This document shows, piece by piece, positions 17,612-27,226 of a stretch of DNA of 64,000 bases. The DNA lies in the NCBI RefSeq assembly GCF_030403775.1, contig NZ_JAQMWQ010000011.1:75202-139201 (forward strand), given 5' to 3'. Position numbers and translations under genes: made by a program. Source of the stretch: Paenibacillus sp. BSR1-1. Its GTDB lineage: Bacteria > Bacillota > Bacilli > Bacillales > Cytobacillaceae. Each line of letters begins with the position of its first letter. Position 1 is the stretch's first letter. The notes beneath the pieces are model-generated. The model made no database searches and was not told where the DNA came from. It saw nothing but the letters and a program-made list of their open reading frames with translations.

Positions 17612-19063
17612 ATGTCTGAAATAGAATGGAAACCGCAAAAAAACTCAGCAATTCCATTGCATCTGCAAATCTATAACTATATGAAAATGAAAATAATGAA
17701 CGGTGAATGGACCATAGGGACTAAAATACCTCCACAAAGAAATTTAGCAAAACTATTTCAAGTAAACCGCAGTACAATTGTCATCGCACTAGAAGAACTA
17801 ACGGCTGATGGACTCATTGAATCAAAGATCGGAAGTGGTACAAGGGTGATCAATAATACCTGGGGCCTGCTTTCCTCAACACCCCCGCCAGATTGGATTA
17901 GTTATGTAAAATCAGGTATCCATAGGCCCAATATATCGATCATTCAAGAAATCAATAAAGCAGAAGCAAATCCTGACTTTATTCGGCTTGGAACGGGTGA
18001 ACTTTCACCAGATTTGTTACCAACCGAAGAGATGACAAAAATACTGCAAATTGAAAATGGACATTCTTTATCACTTGGATACATCGAGCCTAAAGGAAGT
18101 CTATCTTTGCGAAAAACGGTAAGCGACTATTTACAATCAAAAGGAATTGAAGCCTCGCCTGAATCAATTTTAATTGTTTCTGGAGGGATACAAGCACTGC
18201 AATTGATATCAATTGGGCTGCTAGAAAGAGGTTCGATCATCTTCCATGAAACACCTTCCTATTTGAACTCCGTCCACGTATTTCAATCTGCAGGTATGAA
18301 TTTATTTGGGATTCCTTTAGATGATGAGGGGATTAAATGTGATTCAATTGGACGTATTAAGCGGCAGCATAATGGGACTTTGCTTTATACAATACCCAAC
18401 TTTCACAATCCAACAGGCACTTTAATGTCTGAGAGAAGAAGAATGGAATTACTAAAGGTTTGTCAAAGAGAGTCCCTTCCCATCATTGAGGACGATGTTT
18501 ATGGTGATCTATGGTTTGAAAGCCCGCCGCCAAAGCCTTTGAAAGCCCATGACACACAAGGGAATGTATTATATATCGGAAGTGTGTCCAAAACATTGAG
18601 CCCTGGTTTACGAATCGGGTGGATTGTGGGGCCTGAACCTGTCATTGAACGTTTGGCAGATATAAAAATGCAAACAGATTACGGCTCAAGTTCACTTTCA
18701 CAATATGCTGTAGAAAAATGGCTATGTAGTGGTTTGTACGAGGATTTCTTAACGGAACTAAGGGTTGAATTAAGATTCAGAAGGGATTTCACTATTCAAA
18801 TTTTGGAGAAGTATTTTTCTAAAGTAGCTGCCTGGAGCGAGCCAAAAGGCGGATTTTATATTTGGCTGAAGCTGCAGTCAGGAGTTTCCACTCGAAAACT
18901 ATTTGATTTAGCCCTTCGAGAAGGGATTTTATTAAATCCAGGAAGCGTGTATGAAAAAACTGATTATCAGCACCTTCGGATTTCCTATTCTTACGCTTCA
19001 ATAGAACAACTTGAAAAAGGGCTGATCCTTTTAGCAAGGCTTGTTTCACATCATGGAAAATAG
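17612..19063 (+). CDS. MocR/GntR-family transcription factor with aminotransferase-like domain
   Basis: A 483-residue regulator. Residues 10-75 form a GntR-type winged helix (IPPQRNLAKLFQVNRSTI), and the rest is a class I aminotransferase fold. The pyridoxal phosphate lysine lies in YIGSVSKTLSPGLRIGW near residue 330, and NFHNPTGT is also present. MocR proteins sense pyridoxal phosphate or amino-group ligands. The divergent LysE gene is the likely target. ATG at 17612 has only a weak GGTGAT upstream. A stem-loop follows the stop. Confidence 0.88.
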   Translation: MSEIEWKPQKNSAIPLHLQIYNYMKMKIMNGEWTIGTKIPPQRNLAKLFQVNRSTIVIALEELTADGLIESKIGSGTRVINNTWGLLSSTPPPDWISYVKSGIHRPNISIIQEINKAEANPDFIRLGTGELSPDLLPTEEMTKILQIENGHSLSLGYIEPKGSLSLRKTVSDYLQSKGIEASPESILIVSGGIQALQLISIGLLERGSIIFHETPSYLNSVHVFQSAGMNLFGIPLDDEGIKCDSIGRIKRQHNGTLLYTIPNFHNPTGTLMSERRRMELLKVCQRESLPIIEDDVYGDLWFESPPPKPLKAHDTQGNVLYIGSVSKTLSPGLRIGWIVGPEPVIERLADIKMQTDYGSSSLSQYAVEKWLCSGLYEDFLTELRVELRFRRDFTIQILEKYFSKVAAWSEPKGGFYIWLKLQSGVSTRKLFDLALREGILLNPGSVYEKTDYQHLRISYSYASIEQLEKGLILLARLVSHHGK

Positions 19064-19077
19064 ACTTAATAAAAAAT

Positions 19078-19106
19078 AGCCGTAATTCCTTAACGGAATT
19101 ACGGCT
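19078..19106 (+). terminator. Terminator-like hairpin after the MocR gene
   Basis: A perfect 12-base stem, AGCCGTAATTCC with GGAATTACGGCT, and a five-base loop. The T-run after it is interrupted (GCTCTTGTG). Confidence 0.65.
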
Positions 19107-19253
19107 GCTCTTGTGTCTTAGTCAACTTTATCTATCTAGTATGACCCAATCTCCTGCCGATAAATGTGCTCAACAAAAATCCCAATTTAGTTTAATTGTT
19201 CATTCGATTATTCCTGGTTATTTGTGTTTATGTCGGCTTGACCAATTAAATAC

Positions 19254-19967
19254 CTAACATAAAGAAATTTGTTGGTAATATTCTTCATGAAAGCGGGGGT
19301 GGAGCATAAGTACCCCCTCCTCTACGCTTGCATTCCTTTCCTTTGCAACATTTTCGACAATATTATCCGTCCATTCATGTCTAGCATTTTCACTAATATT
19401 ACCCATTCCAGATATATGATAGGTATTCATACCCCAGCGATAGATCATCGTTTTTTGTTCACGGGGAGATTCATAAATTTTTGCTGCAAAATTATATGTC
19501 ATTGTGTAATCTTCTCCAAAACTGGCTTCAGGAATTTCAATTCGTGACAAGTATTTCTTTGTGTAGACATTTCCATTATTAACATTGCCAGATATTCCTT
19601 TAAATTCGTTATTTTCAAAAAAATAATGTCCATTACTTCGATAAATTTCATAACCTGGGTGAGCCATAATGTCATCCCATGTATGACTCAATGCCCAAGG
19701 AGCCATTAAATCATCATCATCAAGGCGGTATATATAATTATATTTACATTTGGAAAATCCAAATGTAAGTTTGTGTCCAATTGATGGAAACCTTTCTTTT
19801 ACATTAATGATTCGAATTTTGGGGTGTTCAAATACATAATCAACTTTAGGACTATCATTAATAATTACCATTTCTGATTCACCTGAAAAATCTTGACGAA
19901 GAAAAGATTCAATGGCTTCCTCTAATAAATGATGGCGCTGATAGGTCAGGGTCAACACACTAATCAT
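19254..19967 (-). CDS. Glycosyltransferase family 2
   Basis: A 237-residue GT-A fold enzyme. ISVLTLTYQRHHLLEEAIES starts the nucleotide-binding region, and YIYRLDDDDLMAPWALS carries the DxD metal motif near residue 90. No membrane segment is visible. The donor is unknown. It is the only minus-strand gene at this end of the sugar locus. ATG at 19967 follows GGAGGAGA; the frame from 19988 places the SD inside the gene. Confidence 0.85.
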   Translation of the reverse strand: MISVLTLTYQRHHLLEEAIESFLRQDFSGESEMVIINDSPKVDYVFEHPKIRIINVKERFPSIGHKLTFGFSKCKYNYIYRLDDDDLMAPWALSHTWDDIMAHPGYEIYRSNGHYFFENNEFKGISGNVNNGNVYTKKYLSRIEIPEASFGEDYTMTYNFAAKIYESPREQKTMIYRWGMNTYHISGMGNISENARHEWTDNIVENVAKERNASVEEGVLMLHPRFHEEYYQQISLC

Positions 19968-20304
19968 ATTAAACTCTCCTCCAAACATACTGTTTGCATT
20001 GGAACATACGTGTTAGATTCTATATAGAAATCACTAAATTTTTGGGAATTATTTAGTAGAATTGCTTAGTTAATATTTTTAACATTCAATTATGATAGTA
20101 TATACAACCTCAAAGAAATATGTTCCTTTTACAAGAAAAATGGGGGATACCACCTAGAACACTATACCGTTTCTTCACATATTTATATAAAGATTCTAGT
20201 AGAGATACACATTCATGACCCACCAAATTGGGCCAAGCTTGTTGAGTTATTTCTACTAGTGCATTAGCGATTTAACAAACCAATGTGTATAGGAGGACTC
20301 ATTT
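19968..20304. other. Divergent intergenic region
   Basis: A 337-base AT-rich gap between divergent glycosyltransferases. It must hold both promoters. Apart from the SD sequences at the two ends I could not fix any promoter or hairpin with confidence. Confidence 0.4.
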
Positions 20305-21147
20305 ATGATTAGTGAGAAACCCATTGTTACAATGAATACCCTTGGGGGAAATGGCCGTTTTGGGAATCAGTTATTTCAATACGCCTTTCTAAGAATATAT
20401 GCAAATGTATATAATTTAGAGGTTATGACACCAAAATGGATTGGCCAATATTTGTATGGACACAATGACCCAACACCAACTCATCAATTTAAAACAATCA
20501 ACGAGTATGATCATCCCCTATTTAAAAATATATTTTCCTATGAGAAACCACCGTTTGAAAACGTAGACTTTTGGGGATATTTTCAATTTCCTACCCATGC
20601 ATATGCTCCTTATAAAGATTATTTTCGTTCCTTATTTAAACCGGTTGATAGCGTTAACGCTATCATGGAAAAGGGAGAAGCTATTTTAAGGAGTAAAGGA
20701 AAAACCATAGTAGCTATGCATCACAGAAGAGGTGATTATAAAGGTTATGGGGGTGTAGAAAGTTTTAACAAAATCTTTTATGTTGCACCAACTACATGGT
20801 ATAAAAAATGGCTTGAGAATATATGGCCTACTTTGGATAATCCTGTATTGTTTATTGCCAGTGATGAGTTGTATGACGTATTAGATGATTTCAAAGAGTA
20901 TAATCCAGTAACATCTAAAGATTTATTTGACTATTTTTCGCCAGCTGATTTTTACCCAGATTTTTACATTTTATCCAAGAGTGATATTATGGCTATTTCT
21001 AATAGTAGTTTTTCGTTTGCTGCAAGCATGTTAAATGAAAATTGTAAAGGTTTTTTTCGGGCTGACCTTAATCATAATGGAGTAATACCTTATGACCCTT
21101 GGTCCAGTCAAGTTCTTGTTAATAGGCATCTTATCGAGCCTTATTAA
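20305..21147 (+). CDS. Glycosyltransferase family 11 (alpha-1,2-fucosyl- or colitosyltransferase-like)
   Basis: A 280-residue enzyme with the GT11 landmarks: NGRFGNQLFQYAFLR near residue 15, AMHHRRGDYKGYGG near 140 (the HxRRGDY motif that contacts the GDP-sugar) and ISNSSFSFAASML near 230. GT11 members move L-fucose from GDP-fucose; some, such as WbgN of E. coli O55, move colitose instead. The locus around it makes a GDP-6-deoxy sugar, which agrees. ATG at 20305 follows AGGAGGAC. Confidence 0.85.
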   Translation: MISEKPIVTMNTLGGNGRFGNQLFQYAFLRIYANVYNLEVMTPKWIGQYLYGHNDPTPTHQFKTINEYDHPLFKNIFSYEKPPFENVDFWGYFQFPTHAYAPYKDYFRSLFKPVDSVNAIMEKGEAILRSKGKTIVAMHHRRGDYKGYGGVESFNKIFYVAPTTWYKKWLENIWPTLDNPVLFIASDELYDVLDDFKEYNPVTSKDLFDYFSPADFYPDFYILSKSDIMAISNSSFSFAASMLNENCKGFFRADLNHNGVIPYDPWSSQVLVNRHLIEPY

Positions 21148-21425
21148 ACAAGAATAAACTGCTCTGTGATACTGTTTGATCAACAAAAAGACAGCTGCCT
21201 TTCAGCTGCTCTGTCTTCCACTTCTTTCTTTATATACTCTTACCATAGTCTCCTCATAGATTAAAAGTTTTCGAAGTCTATTAGAGTGTTAATTGCATAC
21301 CACATTCCACATTGGGAATGTTTCCATAGAAATTGGGGTCACAATCTTTTTCTCCTGTTCATAAAATGAATATAGAAAAAAAGAGAAATTCAATTTTAAG
21401 TTGCAAACGCAAGGAGATAAATAGA

Positions 21426-22127
21426 ATGTTAGATGTTTCAATCATAATTCCCTTTCAAACGGATCATGGCATAAGAGCGGAGGAATTTGAATGGATTAAA
21501 AAATATTACTCTCGTGTTATGCCAGATGCTGAGTTATGTTTTGGGATAATAAGTGGTAAGGAATTAAATAAATCTAAGGCTGTAAATTTAGCAGCCAAAA
21601 AAGCGACAAAAGAGGTTTTGGTAATAGCTGACTCAGATGTCATTTATGATCCTGAAATAATTGTAAAATCTATCAGACTACTTAATGAAGCAGCATTTGT
21701 AGTCCCCTTTACTGAAGTCTACAACATAAAAAGAGCTGGTACTGAAAGATTACTCAAAACAGAACCAGCGTGGCCTATTGATGTTAAATTTGAAGAATGT
21801 ACCAAGGAAAGTTTTTATTATGGATTTGCTGGAAAGCTTATAGTAGTTTCAAAAGAAACTTTTGAAAACGTTGGCGGTTTTGACGAACGTTTTATAGGTT
21901 GGGGTGGTGAAGATGATGCTTTTTCACTGGCCGTTCAGACCCTCTGTGGGGGACTTGTAAATATTACGGGTGAAATCTATCATATGTGGCACCCTGTTTC
22001 AAACTATTATACAAATCCACATGGCAGAGAAAATCACGCCCTAGTCACCCGTTATTATCATGCGTGTGGAAACAAAGAGCAAATGGTTAACCTCATTAAT
22101 GAAAGAAGTATTAATAGAAAACATTAA
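21426..22127 (+). CDS. GT-A glycosyltransferase (family 7 C-terminal domain-like)
   Basis: A 233-residue cytosolic transferase. VLVIADSDVIYDP holds the DxD motif near residue 75, and NVGGFDERFIGWGGEDDAFS near 150 is the acceptor motif of the galactosyltransferase-7 C-terminal domain. HMWHPVSNYYTNPHGRENH near 190 is also typical. The donor is probably a UDP-sugar; the acceptor is unknown. ATG at 21426 is seven bases after AAGGAGAT; the 31 codons before it in the open frame lack an SD. Confidence 0.8.
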   Translation: MLDVSIIIPFQTDHGIRAEEFEWIKKYYSRVMPDAELCFGIISGKELNKSKAVNLAAKKATKEVLVIADSDVIYDPEIIVKSIRLLNEAAFVVPFTEVYNIKRAGTERLLKTEPAWPIDVKFEECTKESFYYGFAGKLIVVSKETFENVGGFDERFIGWGGEDDAFSLAVQTLCGGLVNITGEIYHMWHPVSNYYTNPHGRENHALVTRYYHACGNKEQMVNLINERSINRKH

Positions 22128-22259
22128 ACGCGTATATTGATGACTTTGCTAGGCTCGTTGCCTATGCACGGTTATAGGAGTCTACTTCAGGCATCTTAAA
22201 TTTTGATTAAAAGATTCTATGAAAAGATGTCAAAGCTATTAAAAAAAAGGAATGAACGT

Positions 22260-23120
22260 ATGAAACCAAAAATTAAAATAAAGTTTACTGATTTTTGGCC
22301 AACTGATAAAAACAGCTATTTCTTTCCGAATTTATTGGAAACAAAATACGATATTTCGATTAGTGATAATCCAGATTATCTCTTCTATTCTTGTTTTGGT
22401 AATGATTTTTTAAATTATGATTGTGTAAGGATCTTCTATACTGGTGAGCATTGGTATAAACCTGATTTTAATTTATGTGATTACGCATTAGGTTATGATT
22501 ATTTATCGTTAGGTGATAGATACCTTAGATTCCCACATTACCTTATGTACACTGAAGACCATACCTTAGCAAAGAAAAAACATTTGATAACTGAAAAGGA
22601 AATTGAGGAGAAAGTTTCATTTTGTAACTTTATCTATTCAAACCCTAACCCCTATCACCGAAATCTCTTTTTTGACTTGTTATCAAAGTATAAAAAAGTA
22701 GATTCCGGCGGAGGAGTTAAAAATAATTTAGGCTACAGCGTCGGAAATAAACTGCAATTTCAAAGGAAATATAAGTTTAGTATAGCTTTTGAAAATGCTA
22801 CCTCTGAAGGCTATACAACTGAAAAGATCATTCAGGCATTTGCAGCACAAACCATACCAATATATTGGGGAAATCCTTCTATTTCTAAAGAATTCAATTC
22901 AAATGCCTTTATCAATTGCCATGATTTTGATTCCTTTGAAGATGTTATAAAGAGGATCATTGAAATTGATAATGACAAGGAACTTTTTTATAAAATTCTA
23001 AAAGAGCCCATTTATTTAGATGACGTCAATCAGGATGAACTTGGAGAAAAACAATTACTAAAGTTTCTATCTCCAATATTTGATTCTAATTATGATTTAG
23101 CGTTTAGAAGACCAAGGTAG
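22260..23120 (+). CDS. Glycosyltransferase family 10 (alpha-1,3-fucosyltransferase-like)
   Basis: A 286-residue transferase. FSIAFENATSEGYTTEKIIQ followed by AFAAQTIPIYWGNPSI, near residues 185-215, is the conserved donor-binding region of GT10 fucosyltransferases. The donor should be GDP-fucose or a close GDP-deoxysugar, as supplied by gmd and the ColC/Fcl gene. The start is not certain. ATG at 22260 has AAAAAGG nine bases before it; the frame also opens at TTG 22203 and ATG 22227. No membrane anchor is seen. Confidence 0.83.
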   Translation: MKPKIKIKFTDFWPTDKNSYFFPNLLETKYDISISDNPDYLFYSCFGNDFLNYDCVRIFYTGEHWYKPDFNLCDYALGYDYLSLGDRYLRFPHYLMYTEDHTLAKKKHLITEKEIEEKVSFCNFIYSNPNPYHRNLFFDLLSKYKKVDSGGGVKNNLGYSVGNKLQFQRKYKFSIAFENATSEGYTTEKIIQAFAAQTIPIYWGNPSISKEFNSNAFINCHDFDSFEDVIKRIIEIDNDKELFYKILKEPIYLDDVNQDELGEKQLLKFLSPIFDSNYDLAFRRPR

Positions 23121-23349
23121 CAAGTGTATTGGCTGGGCCTCGCCTGGCCTCTCTTTATATTTCCGAATTCTCCGAGCTTATCAGGATATCCCAAAAAAAC
23201 AGAATCAAGTTTTGATAAATAGTCACGAGGACTTATCGTCTCTCCGTTATTCCTTTATAATCGGCTGCTCCAACCTATTTTAAACAAGCTCCGGAACGCT
23301 TTGATGACTTTTCCATATAATAGAGTGTAGCAAACGACAGGAGGTAATT

Positions 23350-24465
23350 ATGGAAAAAGTAGCTTTAATAACGGGAATTACCGGGCAAGATGGAGCCTAT
23401 CTTGCCGAATTGCTGCTAGAAAAAGGATATACGGTTCACGGCTTACAACGAAGAAGCTCCCTGCTAAATACCAATCGAATTAATCACTTATACCGAGACC
23501 CTCACGAGCCAGGCACCAAGTTTTTCCTTCACTATGGAGATCTGACCGACTCTACTAATTTAATCCGGCTCATTCAAACCATCCAACCTGATGAGATTTA
23601 TAATCTTGGCGCCATGAGCCATGTTCATGTCAGTTTTGATACACCGGAATATACAGCGAATACAGATGGTCTAGGAATCCTTCGAATTTTGGAGGCAGTC
23701 CGAATTCTCGGACTCACAAATAAAACTAAAATCTATCAAGCTTCCACGTCCGAATTGTATGGTTTGGTACAGGAAACACCGCAAACGGAAAAAACACCCT
23801 TTTATCCCCGTAGCCCTTATGCCGTTGCTAAGCTGTATGCATATTGGATTACCGTAAATTACCGGGAAGCCTATGGAATGTATGCGTGCAATGGTATTCT
23901 GTTTAACCATGAAAGCCCGATCCGAGGCGAAACTTTTGTTACCCGTAAGATTACTCGGGCAGTTGCCAGAATCGCTCTGGGACTTCAGGATCAACTGTAC
24001 TTAGGGAATTTAAATGCCCAAAGGGATTGGGGACATGCCAAAGATTATGTGGAAGCCATGTGGCTCATGCTTCAGCAGAACGAACCACAAGACTTTGTAA
24101 TAGCGACGGGAGTGACTACAAAGGTGAGAGATTTCGTTCGGCTGGCTTTCACGGAAATAGGAATTGACGTGGAATTTAAGGGAGAGAACGAAGAGGAAAA
24201 GGGATTCGTTAAAGCATGCCATCACCCCGATTTTCAAATCCCGACTGGAAAGCCTATTGTGTCTGTAGACCCTCGCTATTTCCGACCCAGCGAAGTCGAT
24301 TTGCTGTTAGGAGATCCGCATAAGGCAAAACAAAAATTAGGCTGGGCCCCTAAATACAATCTGGACGAGCTGATTAAAGAGATGGTAGATAGTGATTTAA
24401 AGGAAGCAAAAATGGAAGAGTATTTACAAAAGGGTGGTTATCGCAGTCATGAACAATTTGATTAA
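23350..24465 (+). CDS. gmd: GDP-mannose 4,6-dehydratase
   Basis: Converts GDP-D-mannose to GDP-4-keto-6-deoxy-D-mannose, the branch point to fucose, colitose, rhamnose and perosamine. It is an extended short-chain dehydrogenase of 371 residues. The NADP motif is [16 protein letters not shown], with RRSS near residue 35. The catalytic Y-K pair is in [15 protein letters not shown] near 155, and [15 protein letters not shown] near 190 is diagnostic of Gmd. ATG at 23350 follows AGGAGG, and manC follows on the same strand 49 bases downstream. Confidence 0.96.
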   Translation: MEKVALITGITGQDGAYLAELLLEKGYTVHGLQRRSSLLNTNRINHLYRDPHEPGTKFFLHYGDLTDSTNLIRLIQTIQPDEIYNLGAMSHVHVSFDTPEYTANTDGLGILRILEAVRILGLTNKTKIYQASTSELYGLVQETPQTEKTPFYPRSPYAVAKLYAYWITVNYREAYGMYACNGILFNHESPIRGETFVTRKITRAVARIALGLQDQLYLGNLNAQRDWGHAKDYVEAMWLMLQQNEPQDFVIATGVTTKVRDFVRLAFTEIGIDVEFKGENEEEKGFVKACHHPDFQIPTGKPIVSVDPRYFRPSEVDLLLGDPHKAKQKLGWAPKYNLDELIKEMVDSDLKEAKMEEYLQKGGYRSHEQFD

Positions 24466-24514
24466 CGGCTGCAAAGGATGACTGCCGGCTGAAGAAAGGA
24501 GGAATTTCGAAACA

Positions 24515-25918
24515 TTGAAAATTGTTTTATTATCCGGTGGATCAGGAAAACGGCTTTGGCCTCTTTCTAATGATTCTAGGTCAAAGCAGTTTTTGAAGGT
24601 TTTAAAAACTGACAGTGAACAATTAGAATCGATGATACAAAGAATTTGGAAACAGCTTAAATCGGTCAATCTCCAACAATCCTCATACATTGCGACCTGC
24701 AAAGCTCAGGTCGACATGGTGTTGAGTCAGATTGGCAGTGATGCTCCCCTTATCATTGAGCAAGAGAGACGCGACACCTTCCCTGCCATTGCATTAGCCT
24801 CAATCTATCTATATTCCTGTATAAAGACAGATCCCGATGAAGTTGTTTGTGTACTGCCTGTCGACCCCTTTGTTGACAAGAGCTACTTTGAACAAGTTAA
24901 GGTTTTGGACAAGCTTGTTCAGAGATCAGGTGCCAATATTGCTCTGATGGGTGGAACCCCTATTTATCCATCCGAGAAATACGGATACATCATTCCAGAA
25001 AAAGGGGAAACAAAACATAATCCACAATCCTATATGAAAGTCCGTAACTTTGTTGAGAAGCCTAAGGAAGACCAGGCTATCAGTCTTATTGAGCAAGGTG
25101 GATTATGGAACCTGGGTGTTTTTGCCTTCAAACTGAAATATATGCTCACCTTCTTACAGACTATGGGCTTTCCCATTGAATATTTTGAACTCGAAAAAGT
25201 ATACGATCAACTTCCTAAAATTAGTTTTGATTATGAGGTTGTTGAAAAAGCCGAACATGTCATCGTTGTTCCTTACGATGGGACGTGGAAAGATCTCGGA
25301 ACCTGGAACACATTAACCGAAGAAATGGATACTAACCAAGTAGGAAAAGGAATAATCAGTGAGAACACGAAGAATACTCATGTCATTAATGAACTTGACA
25401 TTCCTGTTGTGGTCATCGGTGTATCAGACATCGTCGTAGCAAGCAGCCCACAGGGCATATTAATTTCAGATAAGGCGGCAAGCCACAAAATAAAGGATAT
25501 CATGAAAAGCGAGAAAGAAAGGCCAATGTATGAGGAACGAAGATGGGGCTGGTATCAAGTCCTAAACTATACCAAAATTTCGGACAACAATTTCGCATTA
25601 ACGAAAAAAATCGTGATTGATGCAGGAAAAAATATCAGCTACCAGAGCCATTCGAAAAGAAGCGAGGTCTGGACAATCCTATTGGGGGCAGGAGAGTTTG
25701 CCCTGGATGATCAGCTTTACGATGTAAAGCAGGGAGATGTTCTCAAGATTCCGAAAGGAGCAAAACACGGCATTAAAGCCAACAGCACCTTAGAAATAAT
25801 TGAAGTACAAATGGGCACCGAACTGGTGGAAGAAGATATCACCCGCTTGTTTATGACCTGGGACGAAGTGATCAAGCATTGCGAGGAAAAAAGGAAGGAA
25901 AAGGAACAGGAGGCTTAA
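24515..25918 (+). CDS. manC: Mannose-1-phosphate guanylyltransferase with C-terminal mannose-6-phosphate isomerase domain
   Basis: A 467-residue bifunctional-type enzyme that makes GDP-mannose for Gmd. The N-terminal nucleotidyltransferase has LLSGGSGKRLWPLSNDSRSK; VEKP near residue 180 is the second signature. The last 120 residues form a type II PMI cupin (NISYQSHSKRSEVWTILLGAG; KIPKGAKHGI). The start is TTG at 24515; AAAGGAGG at 24495 is 12 bases away, slightly long. The operon with gmd ends at a strong terminator that overlaps the stop. Confidence 0.94.
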   Translation: MKIVLLSGGSGKRLWPLSNDSRSKQFLKVLKTDSEQLESMIQRIWKQLKSVNLQQSSYIATCKAQVDMVLSQIGSDAPLIIEQERRDTFPAIALASIYLYSCIKTDPDEVVCVLPVDPFVDKSYFEQVKVLDKLVQRSGANIALMGGTPIYPSEKYGYIIPEKGETKHNPQSYMKVRNFVEKPKEDQAISLIEQGGLWNLGVFAFKLKYMLTFLQTMGFPIEYFELEKVYDQLPKISFDYEVVEKAEHVIVVPYDGTWKDLGTWNTLTEEMDTNQVGKGIISENTKNTHVINELDIPVVVIGVSDIVVASSPQGILISDKAASHKIKDIMKSEKERPMYEERRWGWYQVLNYTKISDNNFALTKKIVIDAGKNISYQSHSKRSEVWTILLGAGEFALDDQLYDVKQGDVLKIPKGAKHGIKANSTLEIIEVQMGTELVEEDITRLFMTWDEVIKHCEEKRKEKEQEA

Positions 25919-25931
25919 CTAAAGCCTCCTG
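25907..25931 (+). terminator. Terminator of gmd-manC
   Basis: A ten-base stem, CAGGAGGCTT with AAGCCTCCTG, a five-base loop and then TTTTTT. The stop codon lies in the loop-proximal part. Confidence 0.9.
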
Positions 25932-26107
25932 TTTTTTACATACCAATCAATCGTTTTCTGTAAACCTTCTTCAAAAGTCGTCCTTGCCTCAAATCCAAAT
26001 AGCGCCTTTGACTTGGTTACATCGAGGCACCTTCTCGGTTGACCATCCGATTTTCTGTTATCCCAAATAATTTCACCTGTATAACGCTTTTCTGCAATCA
26101 AGCCCAT
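25919..26107 (-). pseudogene. 3' remnant of a GDP-L-fucose synthase gene (fcl)
   Basis: Sixty-odd codons read TGEIIWDNRKSDGQPRRCLD and then FGFEARTTFEEGLQKTIDWY. This is the C-terminal end of Fcl-family epimerase/reductases. Everything upstream, including the Rossmann motif and the catalytic residues, is missing. The remnant differs clearly from the C-terminus of the intact homologue at 27227, so it is not a simple copy of it. Confidence 0.85.
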
Positions 26108-26130
26108 TTATTTTTTTAATGATATTTTGT

Positions 26131-26912
26131 TTAATGTCTTTGCCTATGATGGTTTAACAGGGTGCCATAAGGAGAATTAGAATACGGAAAAGAGGAATAG
26201 CCATTGATTTGTCCATGATTAGTAAACTCATTTGGAACCCTGAATGATTCCAATTTAAAACTATTTCCCCATTGGCTCGGGTCCCTAAAGACTTCAATAT
26301 TGTGTTTCACTCCTAAAATTGATAAAACTGATTGATCATGTCGGTGGTCGATAAAATCCGGCAAGTTCTCCAAACCACAAACATTTGGGATATCGGTAAT
26401 AATAAATTTATTGCAGCAGTAATACAGCCACTCCTCCACGAATTTGATGCTTCTTTCATTTTTCATAAAAATTGAAAATCCGCCCATTAACTGTTGAGCT
26501 TCCCAATATTCAGATGAATCGCAGCCCATTAATACAAAACAGTCTCTCTTTGTCCAGGTTCTGTTAAGATGAACATGTATTTGAAAGAGTAAGATCCCGC
26601 CCTGCTTGTGGCAGAGCTCAAAAGAGGATCCAAATGGTCAATGATTTCAATTCCTGAATCAGAATAGACAACAATATCATTTTCCTTAATCTTAGATAAG
26701 ACATCCAAAATAATATAAGGCTTCCATAACCAATAACCTGCTCCTCTAGGTTGATTTAATATTTCGTCGTTCTTCTTAAAAAATTCAGTTCCAATAATAT
26801 CTTTTTCTTGATAGGAAAAAACCTGATCGATTCCAAACTTTAGGGCAGAAGCATTCAACCTTGCCTGAGAACCATAAAAATTCCTATTTGCATAATTCAC
26901 CAAATATTTCAT
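26131..26912 (-). pseudogene. Frameshifted glycosyltransferase-like gene
   Basis: Two frames join into one protein of about 255 residues. The first (from ATG 26912) begins MKYLVNYANRNFYGSQARLN and carries GAGYWLWKPYIILDVL and IVVYSDSGIEI, a pattern seen in polysaccharide-locus transferases with a DxD-like centre. Near 26560-26580 the frame slips by one base: reading on in the next frame gives NRTWTKRDCFVLMGCDSSEY and continues to HHRQRH at the end. One missing base explains it. A real mutation and a sequencing error cannot be told apart here. The exact family is not recognised. Confidence 0.75.
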
Positions 26913-27061
26913 ACAATCCCTCCTATTGCTTCTCTATAAGAATACGAAAAGCAGCTCGAAAGGCTTGGACAATTTGTCAAATTTTTTATAACTCGGATAA
27001 TAATCAAATTCACAATCTGGAAGAATAAATCCACCACTCAATTACTTATAATAAGGTTCAC

Positions 27062-27163
27062 AGCCAAATAGGCGATGAATTACTGGAAGAAGATATCACC
27101 CGTTTGTTTATGACTTGGGACGAAGTGATCGAGCATTGCTTGGGAAAAAACAAGGAGGCATAA
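27062..27163 (+). pseudogene. 3' remnant of a second manC gene
   Basis: About 33 codons encode QIGDELLEEDITRLFMTWDE and end in NKEA. They match the last residues of the intact ManC (ELVEEDITRLFMTWDEV), but with enough differences to indicate a separate manC paralogue and not a recent copy. The 40 bases after it also resemble the fcl tail at 25940, so a manC/fcl convergent junction existed here as well. Confidence 0.85.
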
Positions 27164-27174
27164 TTCAGCCTCCT
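27153..27174 (+). terminator. Relic terminator of the manC remnant
   Basis: A seven-base stem, AGGAGGC with GCCTCCT, followed by ATTTTTT. It is the counterpart of the terminator at 25907. Confidence 0.75.
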
Positions 27175-27226
27175 ATTTTTTATACCAATTTACCCTCTTC
27201 TGTAAGCCTTCTTCCAAATTCGCCCT

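Noticed and set aside
21178..21215. Terminator after the GT11 gene
   Set aside because: The inverted repeat around CAGCTG is interrupted by several unpaired bases and lacks a T-run, so I did not list it.
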